DNA of 64,000 bases from JBBBNV01 sp037137075 (lineage in GTDB: Bacteria > Bacillota > Bacilli > Paenibacillales > NBRC-103111), in the NCBI RefSeq assembly GCF_037137075.1, contig NZ_JBBBNV010000017.1:1-64000 (forward strand), written 5' to 3'. Below, piece after piece: positions 25,227 to 32,543 of the stretch. Position 1 is the stretch's first letter, and every line of letters starts with the position of its first letter. The translations under genes were made by a program, and so were the position numbers. The notes under the pieces were generated by a model that ran no database searches, was not told where the DNA came from, and saw only the letters and a program-made list of their open reading frames with translations.

Positions 25227-25451
25227 TTAAGCCAGAAGCTCCTTCAGCTGTTTGTACAGCTCATCGGCTGTCGAGGCGCGGACAAGCTTTTTATTTTTAC
25301 CGAACGAAACGACACACTGCTTGGAGCACATTTTACAGCAGCCCAGGCAGTCTTTTTTCTTTTGCTTGATGTCGGGGAACTTTTTCTCAATTTTCTTGTA
25401 GATGAGCTTGGTGCCCTGCTTCATGTTTTTACAGCAGTATCTTAATTTCAC
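25227..25451 (-). CDS. DUF1450 family cysteine-rich protein
   Basis: A 74-residue soluble protein starting at GTG six to eight bases after AGGGAGGG. It carries a CC pair near the N-terminus and a CLGCCKMC cluster in the middle, then a VVSFGK strand and a DELYKQL helix, which matches DUF1450 (YuzB-like). The cysteines suggest metal or iron-sulfur handling, but the function is not established. Fur-box sequences overlap its promoter, so it is probably induced by iron limitation. Confidence 0.8.
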   Translation of the reverse strand: MKLRYCCKNMKQGTKLIYKKIEKKFPDIKQKKKDCLGCCKMCSKQCVVSFGKNKKLVRASTADELYKQLKELLA

Positions 25452-25470
25452 CTCTGCACCCTCCCTGAAC

Positions 25471-25527
25471 AATGATTTTCATTCTCGCCGACATGATTAT
25501 GATAATCGTTTTCACGAGGGGCGTCAA
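25471..25527 (-). promoter_or_regulatory. promoter with Fur boxes before DUF1450 gene
   Basis: On the minus strand TTGACG (25527-25522), 17 bases, TATCAT (25504-25499). The -10 overlaps a Fur-like inverted repeat, ATGATTATGATAATCG on the plus strand (25493-25508). A second, weaker one, AATGATTTTCATT, lies at 25471-25483. Both fit the TGATAAT-n-ATTATCA pattern imperfectly. Confidence 0.65.
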
Positions 25528-25803
25528 GGTTTTTTCGTGCTGCGGCAGCATGACAGGACCGAGCAAAATATGCACCTATCTGCAGGTAAACAGGTACCCA
25601 AATTAACCGTCAGGCAGGCAAGGAATAGGACTTGCACGGCGGCCTCATGGATACGACATGCGAGGCTGGCTTCCTGCCAGGAACGCGTGTAGATCCCTCG
25701 TTGCGATTGCCAGGCGCTTTATACCATGGCGGCGATTCACTGGTGGGATTCCGATGTCAAGAGATGAAATTTTTAAAACTAAAAAGTCCTTTTATTAGGT
25801 GTA
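25528..25803. other. intergenic stretch with a coding-like scrap
   Basis: There is no gene that I can support. Translation around 25632-25690 gives a CEAGFLPG motif resembling CQAGFLPN in the small ORF at 26124, but an in-frame stop lies just upstream. It may be a remnant of a related small gene. Confidence 0.3.
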
Positions 25804-25833
25804 TTGACACAAATTGACTGTTGATAGTAAGAT
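25804..25833 (+). promoter_or_regulatory. promoter of small-ORF unit 3
   Basis: TTGACA (25804-25809), 18 bases, TAAGAT (25828-25833), with AGTAAGAT identical to unit 1. The leader is about 30 bases. Confidence 0.72.
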
Positions 25834-25868
25834 GCTACTAATATTGTTATGGAAAAGAGGCCGATCCT

Positions 25869-25985
25869 ATGCGTGGACGTAACCAAATCATGCAGGCGCG
25901 GCAACTTCCTTCCGACTCAACGGATTGGCCTCAGCGGGCCGGTACCGGGCTGACATATCATTCGAACGGCTGTTTTTTCTTGTAA
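25869..25985 (+). CDS. 38-residue small ORF, unit 3
   Basis: ATG follows AAAAGAGGCCGATCCT, nearly the same ribosome binding region as unit 1 at 3540. The peptide starts MRGRNQIMQARQLPSD and ends GCFFL; it is basic then hydrophobic at the very end. No family is recognised. It lies between a strong promoter and an intrinsic terminator, upstream of a further small ORF. Confidence 0.42.
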   Translation: MRGRNQIMQARQLPSDSTDWPQRAGTGLTYHSNGCFFL

Positions 25986-26066
25986 TAGGCGTCCTGTTTT
26001 TTTGAACAGCAGGATCGCTTCGGGGACAATACAACGCTAGTTCATATCACTAGCCCGTTGATTATC

Positions 26067-26092
26067 CGCAGGCTGAGCGCCTGCGCTTTTTT
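26067..26092 (+). terminator. terminator or attenuator in unit 3
   Basis: A 7-bp stem CGCAGGC/GCCTGCG with a five-base loop is followed by CTTTTTT. It lies between the 38-codon ORF and the 53-codon ORF. Confidence 0.8.
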
Positions 26093-26123
26093 GCTGTACC
26101 GGCAGCAGAAAAACCATAGTTTT

Positions 26124-26285
26124 ATGAATATGCTGGCCTGGCACTATGAACAGGAAGTACCCGTGGAACGGCTTGCTCAAGAATGGATAGGGAATCTGGC
26201 GAAGGGGCAGTCTCAGTCCTGGCTGGTGGAGGAATCCGCCTGCCAGGCCGGCTTTCTTCCTAACAACCAAACGATGATAGTATAG
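26124..26285 (+). CDS. 53-residue hypothetical protein
   Basis: The frame continues upstream to 26058, but that part overlaps the terminator, so the ATG at 26124 is the first sensible start. No clear ribosome binding site is seen. The peptide is Trp- and Gln-containing, soluble, with a C-terminal CQAGFLPN segment. It stops 12 bases before tatD and could be a decayed or leader ORF. Confidence 0.35.
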   Translation: MNMLAWHYEQEVPVERLAQEWIGNLAKGQSQSWLVEESACQAGFLPNNQTMIV

Positions 26286-26297
26286 AGGGGATTAGAG

Positions 26298-27110
26298 ATG
26301 ATGACGACGTTCATTGATATCGGTGTCAATTTGATGCACCGTTCCTTTGCGGAAGACCGGGATCAGGTTATTTCGCGGGCAGAGGCTGCCGGCGTAAGCC
26401 CGCTCATTATTACGGGAACGAGCCTGCGTTCCAGTGAGGAGGCCGCCCGTTATGCCAAAGCCCGTCCGGGAAAGCTGTACAGTACGGCAGGAGTTCATCC
26501 TCATGATGCCAAGCATTTTCATGCGGGGACAGCCCGAAGGCTGGAGGAGCTGGCAGGTCTGCCGGAGGTTGTGGCCATCGGGGAGTGCGGGCTCGATTAT
26601 AACCGGGATTTCTCCCCGCGTTCGGCGCAAATTGCTTGTTTTACCGCTCAGGTGGAGCTGGCCTGCCGGACGGGGCTGCCGCTGTTTTTGCACGACCGAG
26701 AGGCGCACCATGATTTTATGAAGGTGCTTCGCGAGCATAAGGCGCAGCTTCCCGCAGCTGTCGTACACTGCTTTACGGGCAGTGCGTCAGAGCTGGAGGC
26801 GTATTTGGCGGCCGGCTTTTATATCGGAATCACGGGCTGGATTTGCGATGAGCGGCGCGGAAAGCCATTGCAGCAGCTGGTCCGCCGGATTCCGCTGGAT
26901 CGGCTGCTTGTGGAGACGGATGCCCCGTTCCTGACGCCAAGGGACCTGCCGGTGAAGCCGGACAACAGCCGGAATGAGCCGGTCTATTTGCCGCATGTGG
27001 TGCAAAGACTGGCCCGCTGCCTTGGTGTTCCGGCGGAGCAGGTGGCGGCGTCCTCGACGGCGAACGCGCACAACTTATTCGGAATCGGGCCGGAGCGTCA
27101 AAAAGCTTAA
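26298..27110 (+). CDS. TatD-family metal-dependent hydrolase
   Basis: A 270-residue TIM-barrel amidohydrolase-like nuclease. Motifs are FIDIGVNL (the first metal site normally reads DxHxH and here is DIGVN, so the HxH pair is absent), AGVHPHDA, AIGECGLDY with the bridging Glu, FLHDREAHHDF with His, VVHCFTG with His, and LVETDAPFL with the catalytic Asp. The missing first HxH is shared by some TatD homologues (E. coli TatD itself has DIGVNL). GAGGGGATTAGAG precedes two ATG codons. Confidence 0.88.
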   Translation: MMTTFIDIGVNLMHRSFAEDRDQVISRAEAAGVSPLIITGTSLRSSEEAARYAKARPGKLYSTAGVHPHDAKHFHAGTARRLEELAGLPEVVAIGECGLDYNRDFSPRSAQIACFTAQVELACRTGLPLFLHDREAHHDFMKVLREHKAQLPAAVVHCFTGSASELEAYLAAGFYIGITGWICDERRGKPLQQLVRRIPLDRLLVETDAPFLTPRDLPVKPDNSRNEPVYLPHVVQRLARCLGVPAEQVAASSTANAHNLFGIGPERQKA

Positions 27111-27231
27111 GATGCGAAAGGGCCTATGGGCCTGTCCCGGCTGGAAGAAATCCTCCTGCATACCACCCGCTAGTAAGTATTTATTCTGGAATATGGCGTA
27201 CCACAAGCAGATGTGGCCCGCTTAAGCGAAG

Positions 27232-27267
27232 AGCCCCTGTCCGGCGGTGCGCCGGGCAGGGGCTTTG
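27232..27267 (+). terminator. terminator after tatD
   Basis: A 15-bp GC-rich stem with one mismatch (AGCCCCTG(T)CCGGCG / CGCCGG(G)CAGGGGCT) and a three-base loop, followed by TTTG. Confidence 0.8.
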
Positions 27268-27439
27268 AACTGAACAAGGGCAGATATGGCTGGGGATTAT
27301 GCCGGTTGCATGGCGTTCAAGGTGAATAGGGGCATCCTGATCTTGTTGTTATACAAGTACAGCACATTATTCCAATATCCATGAACAGCAGCGGATCACT
27401 GCAATTGTGGGAGGGGCTGCCTTCTTCTTCAGTCGGGTG

Positions 27440-27469
27440 CCGGCACCGCTTTGGGCAAAGCGATGCCGG
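27440..27469. repeat. 13-bp hairpin in a gene-poor stretch
   Basis: CCGGCAcCGCTTT pairs with AAAGCGaTGCCGG across a four-base loop, with one mismatch and no T-tract. It may be a structural RNA or a DNA cruciform. Apart from a doubtful ORF at 27523, bases 27268-27806 hold nothing else that I can support. Confidence 0.45.
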
Positions 27470-27522
27470 TTCCGCCTCTAACATGACAGCTGCTGCGCTA
27501 TGCTAAAGGGGGCTGGGGGCGC

Positions 27523-27693
27523 ATGAAGCTGACTGACCAGAGAAACGCAGAGCGTCGTACGCAGAAGAGAGCCATTTGTTCAAAGAGGCATCTCTCCTTT
27601 TCCGAAGCAAGTTGGAGGCTTGGGAAATCGATGTCTTATTACAAACAGAGACAAAATACGACATTTTATCTCCAGAACCCTCCTCATTCCTAG
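27523..27693 (+). CDS. doubtful 56-residue basic ORF
   Basis: ATG follows AAAGGGGG at a rather long distance. The product is very basic (many Lys, Arg) without a hydrophobic segment or recognised domain. It may be chance. It is listed because the ribosome binding site is fair and the stretch is otherwise empty. Confidence 0.2.
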   Translation: MKLTDQRNAERRTQKRAICSKRHLSFSEASWRLGKSMSYYKQRQNTTFYLQNPPHS

Positions 27694-27806
27694 TTCCATT
27701 GGACTAGTATAGCAGGCGACTCTGAACAGATTCTGAACATCAGGGACTCGTAAACCTTATTTCTAAAACCAATCCGCCTGAAGTCAAGGGGAATATCATA
27801 AAGGTG

Positions 27807-27839
27807 TTGACATTTTCTTTTAAAATGTCATAATGATAA
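27807..27839 (+). promoter_or_regulatory. nrtR promoter with NrtR-like operator
   Basis: TTGACA (27807-27812), 16 bases, CATAAT (27829-27834). The -10 lies in ATGTCAT-A-ATGATAA (27825-27839). The left half is identical to the pncA and pnuC operators and the right half is degenerate. The geometry is the same as at pncA, indicating weaker autoregulation. Confidence 0.7.
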
Positions 27840-27869
27840 TATTAAATCGAATGTAAGGGGTAATCTGCC

Positions 27870-28640
27870 ATGGAAACAGACCATGAACGTGCCTATGATC
27901 CCGGAAAATACCGGACACCGGACGGAGCGCCCGCGGATATTGTCATTTTTACTATTACATCCGAGCCGCAGCAGCGGGGAACGAAGTCCCTTCCGAAGCG
28001 GACGCTGGAGGTGCTGCTGGTCAAACGCAAGGCATGGCCGTTCGCCGGTATGTGGGCGCTGCCGGGCGGCTTCTCTCACGAAACCGAGACGATGTACGAA
28101 ACCGCCAGCCGGGAGCTTCAGGAGGAAGCGGGCATTGAAGGAGTGCATATGGAATATCTGAATGTATACAGCGAGCCGGGGCGGGACCCGCGGGGGTGGA
28201 TGATTTCCCATGCGTTTTGCGCTTTGGTGGAGGAGCGCAAGCTGCTGTCTCGCAGAGCAGCCTCCGATGCCTCCGAGGTTGGCTTGTTTCCGGTAGAAGA
28301 GGCGCTGTCCGCCATGAAGCTGGCCTTCGATCACCGGCGGATTTTGCAGGATGCGCTGGCGCGCATACGTGAGCAAATGCTGCTGACCACGATTGCCAGA
28401 GCGTTTTTGCCGGAGGAGTTTACGCTGGGAGAGCTGTATCAAATTATTCGTACCGTAGTGCCGGATTTTGAAGAGGCCAATTTTATCCGCAAAATGAAAT
28501 CGACGCGCAGCCGGAGCGGGGTGCTGGAGGAGGTGCTGGACAGCGCCGGGCTCCCGAAGACGTCCAACCGTTATTCCCAGCGGGCGGCGCAGCTGTACCG
28601 GTTCACCGGCGAGATGCCGAAGCTGTCCTTGTACAGCTAA
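27870..28640 (+). CDS. nrtR: NrtR-like Nudix-domain transcriptional regulator of NAD metabolism
   Basis: A 256-residue protein. An N-terminal Nudix domain (about 20-170) contains the complete Nudix box, G67-x5-E73-x7-RELQEEAGI (81-89). The C-terminal part (about 175-245) fits the winged-helix domain of NrtR regulators (LGELYQIIRTVVPDF, NFIRKM). NrtR binds ADP-ribose or related NAD products and releases its operators. The intact Nudix box means hydrolase activity may be retained. Its own promoter and those of pncA and pnuC share a palindrome, and pnuC and a NadR-like gene follow. Confidence 0.85.
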   Translation: METDHERAYDPGKYRTPDGAPADIVIFTITSEPQQRGTKSLPKRTLEVLLVKRKAWPFAGMWALPGGFSHETETMYETASRELQEEAGIEGVHMEYLNVYSEPGRDPRGWMISHAFCALVEERKLLSRRAASDASEVGLFPVEEALSAMKLAFDHRRILQDALARIREQMLLTTIARAFLPEEFTLGELYQIIRTVVPDFEEANFIRKMKSTRSRSGVLEEVLDSAGLPKTSNRYSQRAAQLYRFTGEMPKLSLYS

Positions 28641-28803
28641 GCTTGTCCGGCCGAATCCGGGCGGCTCTATTGGCACTCGTGCGGGGGATCGGATGGAACT
28701 GACAAGCATCCGGGTCTGTGGACAAAAGCGAAGCCGTTTATCCGGCTGTATCCTGGCGGAAATCGCAGCGTGCTTCTGAGTTCCATGATGATTGGGCTGC
28801 TAA

Positions 28804-28840
28804 CGGGCCGCTGTTTTCATTACAGAGCCCCGCTTTTTAT
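28804..28840 (+). terminator. possible terminator after nrtR
   Basis: Helices GGGC/GCCC and CTGT/ACAG with a small internal loop are followed by CGCTTTTT. It is modest in strength. Confidence 0.45.
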
Positions 28841-28850
28841 GCGGCAACTG

Positions 28851-28871
28851 ATAATGTCATAATGACATTAT
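28851..28871 (+). promoter_or_regulatory. NrtR-like operator before pnuC, the best copy
   Basis: TAATGTCAT-A-ATGACATTA is a perfect 9-1-9 palindrome (28852-28870) and extends to ten bases per arm. A TATAAT (28869-28874) overlaps its right edge, so binding would block transcription of pnuC. No good -35 is seen. Confidence 0.75.
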
Positions 28872-28895
28872 AATTATTTTGGTGGGAGTGATGAT

Positions 28896-29573
28896 ATGAA
28901 AAAGCTTGGACTGCTCGTAATTATGCTGCTTGGTCTGTGCGCCGCCGCTTATTTCACCTCTTCGTCGGCACTGGAATTTACGGCGACCCTGAGCGGGCTG
29001 CTGTGCGTTTGGCTGACCGCCCGTCAAAACATTTGGTGCTGGCCGATTGGCCTTGTTAATGTGATTTGTTTTTTTGCGATGTTTTATGAGGCGAAGCTGT
29101 ATGCGGATATGCTGCTGCAGGTGTTCTTTTTCGTCATGAGTGTTCAAGGCTGGATTGTCTGGCTGACCGGGAGAGGAACGGCCAAGGTGCGGCCGACACG
29201 GCGGCTCACGCTGCTGCGGGGCATTCTGCTCGGTATTGCCGTCATTGCCGTGACCGGAGGCTGGGGAATGGTGCTGGAGCGGTATACGGATGCATCGATT
29301 CCGTACCTGGACGCGTTCCTTGCCACCTTAAGCTTGGCTGCCCAGCTGCTGCTCTCCAGCAAGGTGCTGGAGAACTGGGTTGTCTGGATTGCGGTAGATG
29401 TTTTGTCTGTCGGGATGTATGCCTATAAGGAGCTGTATCTGATTGCGCTATTATACGCAGTATTTCTGGGCATTGCGGTGTCAGGGCTGCTGAGCTGGCG
29501 CAGCGAGCTGCAGTTACACGCGTGGCCGGGAGCACGGCCGCTATCGACGGCGGATCAGCCGGAATATCGCTGA
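28896..29573 (+). CDS. pnuC: PnuC-family nicotinamide riboside transporter
   Basis: A 225-residue membrane protein with about seven predicted helices. The family signature is seen in NIWCWPIGLVNVICFFAMFY, followed by KLYADMLLQVFFFVMSVQGW and the later WIAVDVLSVGMYAYKELY. PnuC proteins import nicotinamide riboside by facilitated diffusion, trapped by intracellular kinase. The NadR-like kinase lies 135 bases downstream, which supports riboside as the substrate. GGTGGGAG precedes the ATG. Confidence 0.9.
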   Translation: MKKLGLLVIMLLGLCAAAYFTSSSALEFTATLSGLLCVWLTARQNIWCWPIGLVNVICFFAMFYEAKLYADMLLQVFFFVMSVQGWIVWLTGRGTAKVRPTRRLTLLRGILLGIAVIAVTGGWGMVLERYTDASIPYLDAFLATLSLAAQLLLSSKVLENWVVWIAVDVLSVGMYAYKELYLIALLYAVFLGIAVSGLLSWRSELQLHAWPGARPLSTADQPEYR

Positions 29574-29708
29574 CAATGCCGTGAAGGTGTAAAAAGAGCG
29601 CCGGGGGAAGGCGGTCCGGCACCGGAGAAGCATGGCACAGCAAAATCGACCCAGCCGATGCTTCGGCAGATAGATGAAGACATAACGACGCGCAAGGAGG
29701 AATACAGC

Positions 29709-30770
29709 ATGGTTAATGCAACGGTAGGCTTGACGCTTGGCAAGTTCGCCCCGCTGCACCGCGGGCACCAATATATGATAGAAACCGCGCTGCGGGAGAC
29801 GGATCGGGTGATTGTCGTCATTTATGATTGCCCGGAAACGACGAGCATCCCGTTGCCGGTCCGGGCGAATTGGTTTCGGGCGCTGTATCCGGCGGCGGAG
29901 GTTTTAGAAGCCTGGAACGGGCCGCAGGAAACCGGCTATACCCCGGACATTATGCGGAAGCAGGAGCAGTACATTTTTGCTTTGCTGGACGGGCGGCAGG
30001 TGACTCATTTTTATTCCAGTGAGCGGTATGGGGAGCATATGAGCCAGGCGTTGGGAGCGATTGACCGGCGGGTTGATCCGCAGCGGCTGACGTTTCCGGT
30101 ATCCGGAACGCAGGTGCGAAGGGACCCGTATGCTGCGCGCGCGTTCGTCCATCCCCGGGTATACCGGGATTTGGTGACGACGGCCGTGCTGCTGGGCGCT
30201 CCTTCGACCGGGAAGACGACGCTGGCCCAGGCGCTGGCAGAGCGGTACGGGACGGCGTGGATGCCGGAATACGGCCGTGAATATTGGGCTGCGCATCAGC
30301 TAGACCGCCGTCTGACGCCGGATCAGCTCACTGAAATTGCGGAAGGGCATCTGGAGCGGGAGGATCGGCTGATAACGGAGGCGCGGGAAGTGCTGTTCGT
30401 GGATACGAACGCGATCACCACGTACATGTTTGCTCTGGATTATCATGGCACGGCGGCTCCCCGCTTGACCGAGCTGGCTGACCGGGCCGCAAGCCGGTAC
30501 GATCTCGTGTTTCTTTGTATGGACGATATTCCGTACGACGATACATGGGACCGTTCGGGCGAGATGGAACGCGGGATTTTTCAGCAAAAAATAACCGCCG
30601 ACCTGCAATCGCGCCGCATTCCGTTTATTCCGCTGCACGGCAGCCTGGAGAACCGGCTGCGGGAGGCGGGCCGGGTGCTGGAGCGCTACCGCAAATACGA
30701 CAGTGTAGGCAAGCTGTGGCTGGAGGCGCTGGAGGATTCGGCCTTTCCAAAAAGGAGCGGAACCGTATGA
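29709..30770 (+). CDS. nadR: NadR-like NMN adenylyltransferase / ribosylnicotinamide kinase
   Basis: A 354-residue bifunctional enzyme. The N-terminal nucleotidyltransferase domain has GKFAPLHRGH with the HxGH motif (17-20) and a VSGTQVR motif replacing ISSTxxR (131-137). The C-terminal kinase has Walker A GAPSTGKT (163-170) and a MPEYGREYW motif. There is no helix-turn-helix, unlike enterobacterial NadR, so it is an enzyme only. It should phosphorylate imported riboside and adenylylate NMN to NAD. AAGGAGG eight bases before the ATG at 29709 sets the start. The stop overlaps the start of a broken ADP-ribosylglycohydrolase gene. Confidence 0.88.
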   Translation: MVNATVGLTLGKFAPLHRGHQYMIETALRETDRVIVVIYDCPETTSIPLPVRANWFRALYPAAEVLEAWNGPQETGYTPDIMRKQEQYIFALLDGRQVTHFYSSERYGEHMSQALGAIDRRVDPQRLTFPVSGTQVRRDPYAARAFVHPRVYRDLVTTAVLLGAPSTGKTTLAQALAERYGTAWMPEYGREYWAAHQLDRRLTPDQLTEIAEGHLEREDRLITEAREVLFVDTNAITTYMFALDYHGTAAPRLTELADRAASRYDLVFLCMDDIPYDDTWDRSGEMERGIFQQKITADLQSRRIPFIPLHGSLENRLREAGRVLERYRKYDSVGKLWLEALEDSAFPKRSGTV

Positions 30771-31014
30771 TTAGGAGTCCGGGTGTAAAGCCGGAACAAG
30801 TGAGCCGCTACATTGGCAGCTTGCTGGGACTGGCTGCAGGAGATGCGCGCTTCAGGTCGTCAATTTGGGCGAAGAGGCCGATACGACCGGCGCGGTGTGC
30901 GGGCAGCTGGCGGACGCTTACGATGGAGCGGAGGCGATCCCGGCGCGGCGGCGGGAACGGCTTGCCCTTCGGGAGCGGATTGAAGGCTTGGCGATAGGGC
31001 TGCTTCCGGCGTAA
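30767..31014 (+). pseudogene. remnant of an ADP-ribosylglycohydrolase (DraG-type) gene
   Basis: The start overlaps the nadR stop (ATGA). Frame 1 gives a plausible N-terminus ending GSLLGLAAGDA, the DraG family opening. After about 30 codons the sequence jumps, in another frame, to VVNLGEEADTTGAVCGQL followed by an A-Y-x-G and IP segment, the family's C-terminal metal-binding region. The roughly 200 residues between are missing. A large internal deletion with a frame change explains this. The intact ancestor would have reversed ADP-ribosylation, chemically linked to NAD turnover. Confidence 0.75.
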
Positions 31015-31280
31015 AAGGGGGAAAGCCTCCTGAATGCCGTCTGGAAGAGCTCCGGCTCCATCAAGGACGAGAAGCGGGGCCTGTATTTGCTCCTGCGGGG
31101 CCTGCGGGTGTACGTATTTCAAGGCAAATAAGTAAGGCGTGTGCCGGATGCAGCAAGGAAATGGACTGTTTTTTGAAGAATAAGTAAGCGCGAAGAATAA
31201 GTAAGCGCTGTGCCGCATTACATGATGAAGATGAACGAAATTATTGACGATTATGCCGAAATGAAGAGGAGATGTTCCCG
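31015..31280. other. gene-poor stretch after the pseudogene
   Basis: A short frame, ending with a stop at about 31131, gives a hydrophobic LYLLLRGLRVYVFQGK tail, probably more debris of the former operon. A direct repeat of AAGAATAAGTAAGCGC lies near 31177-31210. No gene is supported. Confidence 0.35.
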
Positions 31281-32021
31281 TTGAACGCACACGAGATTGA
31301 TTATGTCATCCATGGACATGAAATGCAGTTTGTTGAAATCGGCTTGGACCCTGGCGAGAGCGTGGTTGCCGAAGCGGGCAGCTTCATGATGATGGACGCC
31401 GGTATTCAGATGGAAACGATTTTTGGCGACGGCAGCGGGGAGAACAAGGGCCTGATGGGCAAGCTGTTCGGTGCAGGGAAGCGGCTGCTGACCGGAGAAA
31501 GTCTGTTTATGACCGTCTATACGAACCGGGGCAGCGGCAAGCAGCAGGTCTCCTTCGCCTCTCCGTACCCGGGCAAAATAATTCCGCTGGATCTCAGCGA
31601 TTTGGGCGGCAAGGTGATTTGCCAGAAGGAAGCTTTTCTGTGTGCGGCCAAGGGCGTATCGGTCGGCATTGAATTTCAGCGGAAGCTGGGCGCGGGATTT
31701 TTCGGCGGCGAAGGCTTTATTATGCAAAAAATTGAAGGGGACGGTCTGGCCTTCGTGCATGCTGGCGGTATGGTCGTAGAGCGTGTTCTCCAGCCCGGCG
31801 AGCTGCTTCGCCTGGATACCGGCTGCCTGGTGGCCATGACGCAAGGCATTGAGTACAGCATTGAATTTGTAAAAGGCATTAAAACAGCCTTGTTCGGCGG
31901 CGAAGGCTTGTTCTTCGCTACGCTGCGGGGCCCGGGCAAGGTCTGGGTGCAGTCGCTGCCGTTCAGCCGTCTGGCCGATCGGATGCTGGCCGTTGCGGGA
32001 ACCGGCGGGAAGAGCGAGTAG
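31281..32021 (+). CDS. AIM24/TIGR00266 family protein
   Basis: A 246-residue protein of the AIM24 family (a beta-sandwich related to the TRAP-like fold). Seen are the repeated GGEGF and GGEGLFFATLRGPGKVWVQSLPF motifs, AEAGSFMMMD near the N-terminus and a Gly-rich loop. No enzymatic role is known. AAGAGGAG is immediately before an ATG at 31272 but correctly spaced for the TTG at 31281, which I prefer. Confidence 0.82.
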   Translation: MNAHEIDYVIHGHEMQFVEIGLDPGESVVAEAGSFMMMDAGIQMETIFGDGSGENKGLMGKLFGAGKRLLTGESLFMTVYTNRGSGKQQVSFASPYPGKIIPLDLSDLGGKVICQKEAFLCAAKGVSVGIEFQRKLGAGFFGGEGFIMQKIEGDGLAFVHAGGMVVERVLQPGELLRLDTGCLVAMTQGIEYSIEFVKGIKTALFGGEGLFFATLRGPGKVWVQSLPFSRLADRMLAVAGTGGKSE

Positions 32022-32183
32022 CTGCAGCAGGCGCTCTCAGGAGGGCGAGCCGCTGCGCCGTGTTTAACCCCTAGCTTCTTGAAGTGCAGAATAAGACAAT
32101 TCATCTTGTAATCTATGATGAATTTCGTATAATGCGACCGGTCTGCTATGCACGGGAGCTTCCTGCGGTAGCGCCCCAAACGG

Positions 32184-32210
32184 GCCCCGTCTTCAGCGGG
32201 GCTTATTTTT
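32184..32210 (+). terminator. terminator after AIM24 gene
   Basis: GCCCCG/CGGGGC pair across a six-to-seven-base loop and are followed by TTATTTTT. Bases 32211-32543 then show no gene, only the AT-rich leader of the next one. Confidence 0.8.
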
Positions 32211-32543
32211 AATGCCTGAATAAACATTTAAACATATGGTCCGCGAAAAATTAACGCGATGCATGGTTTACGCTGTGTATAAACAGACAAAAGATGCATC
32301 CTATTCAGGGGATAGGCGGCTTGTCTGATGCTGTCATGCCAGGCGGGGCGGGGGCGCTATTGAAGGTGCAGGGTGGTTCTTCCATTAGAAAGCATCGTTA
32401 AAAATTGATATACTATGCAACATCTAACCCTACTGCAGCGTCCGATGTAAAAGACCGTTGATCATGCTTGAACCGTATACAGGTGACATACAACCGCATG
32501 AATTTGTTGAGGAAAGATATTTGAAGCTGGAGGTGCGCAAGGC

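Noticed and set aside
31031..31132. 33-codon cysteine-rich ORF (CICSCGACGC) after the DraG remnant
   Set aside because: It lies in debris of a former operon and reads a GC-rich segment in an unlikely frame; no support beyond a fair upstream purine run.
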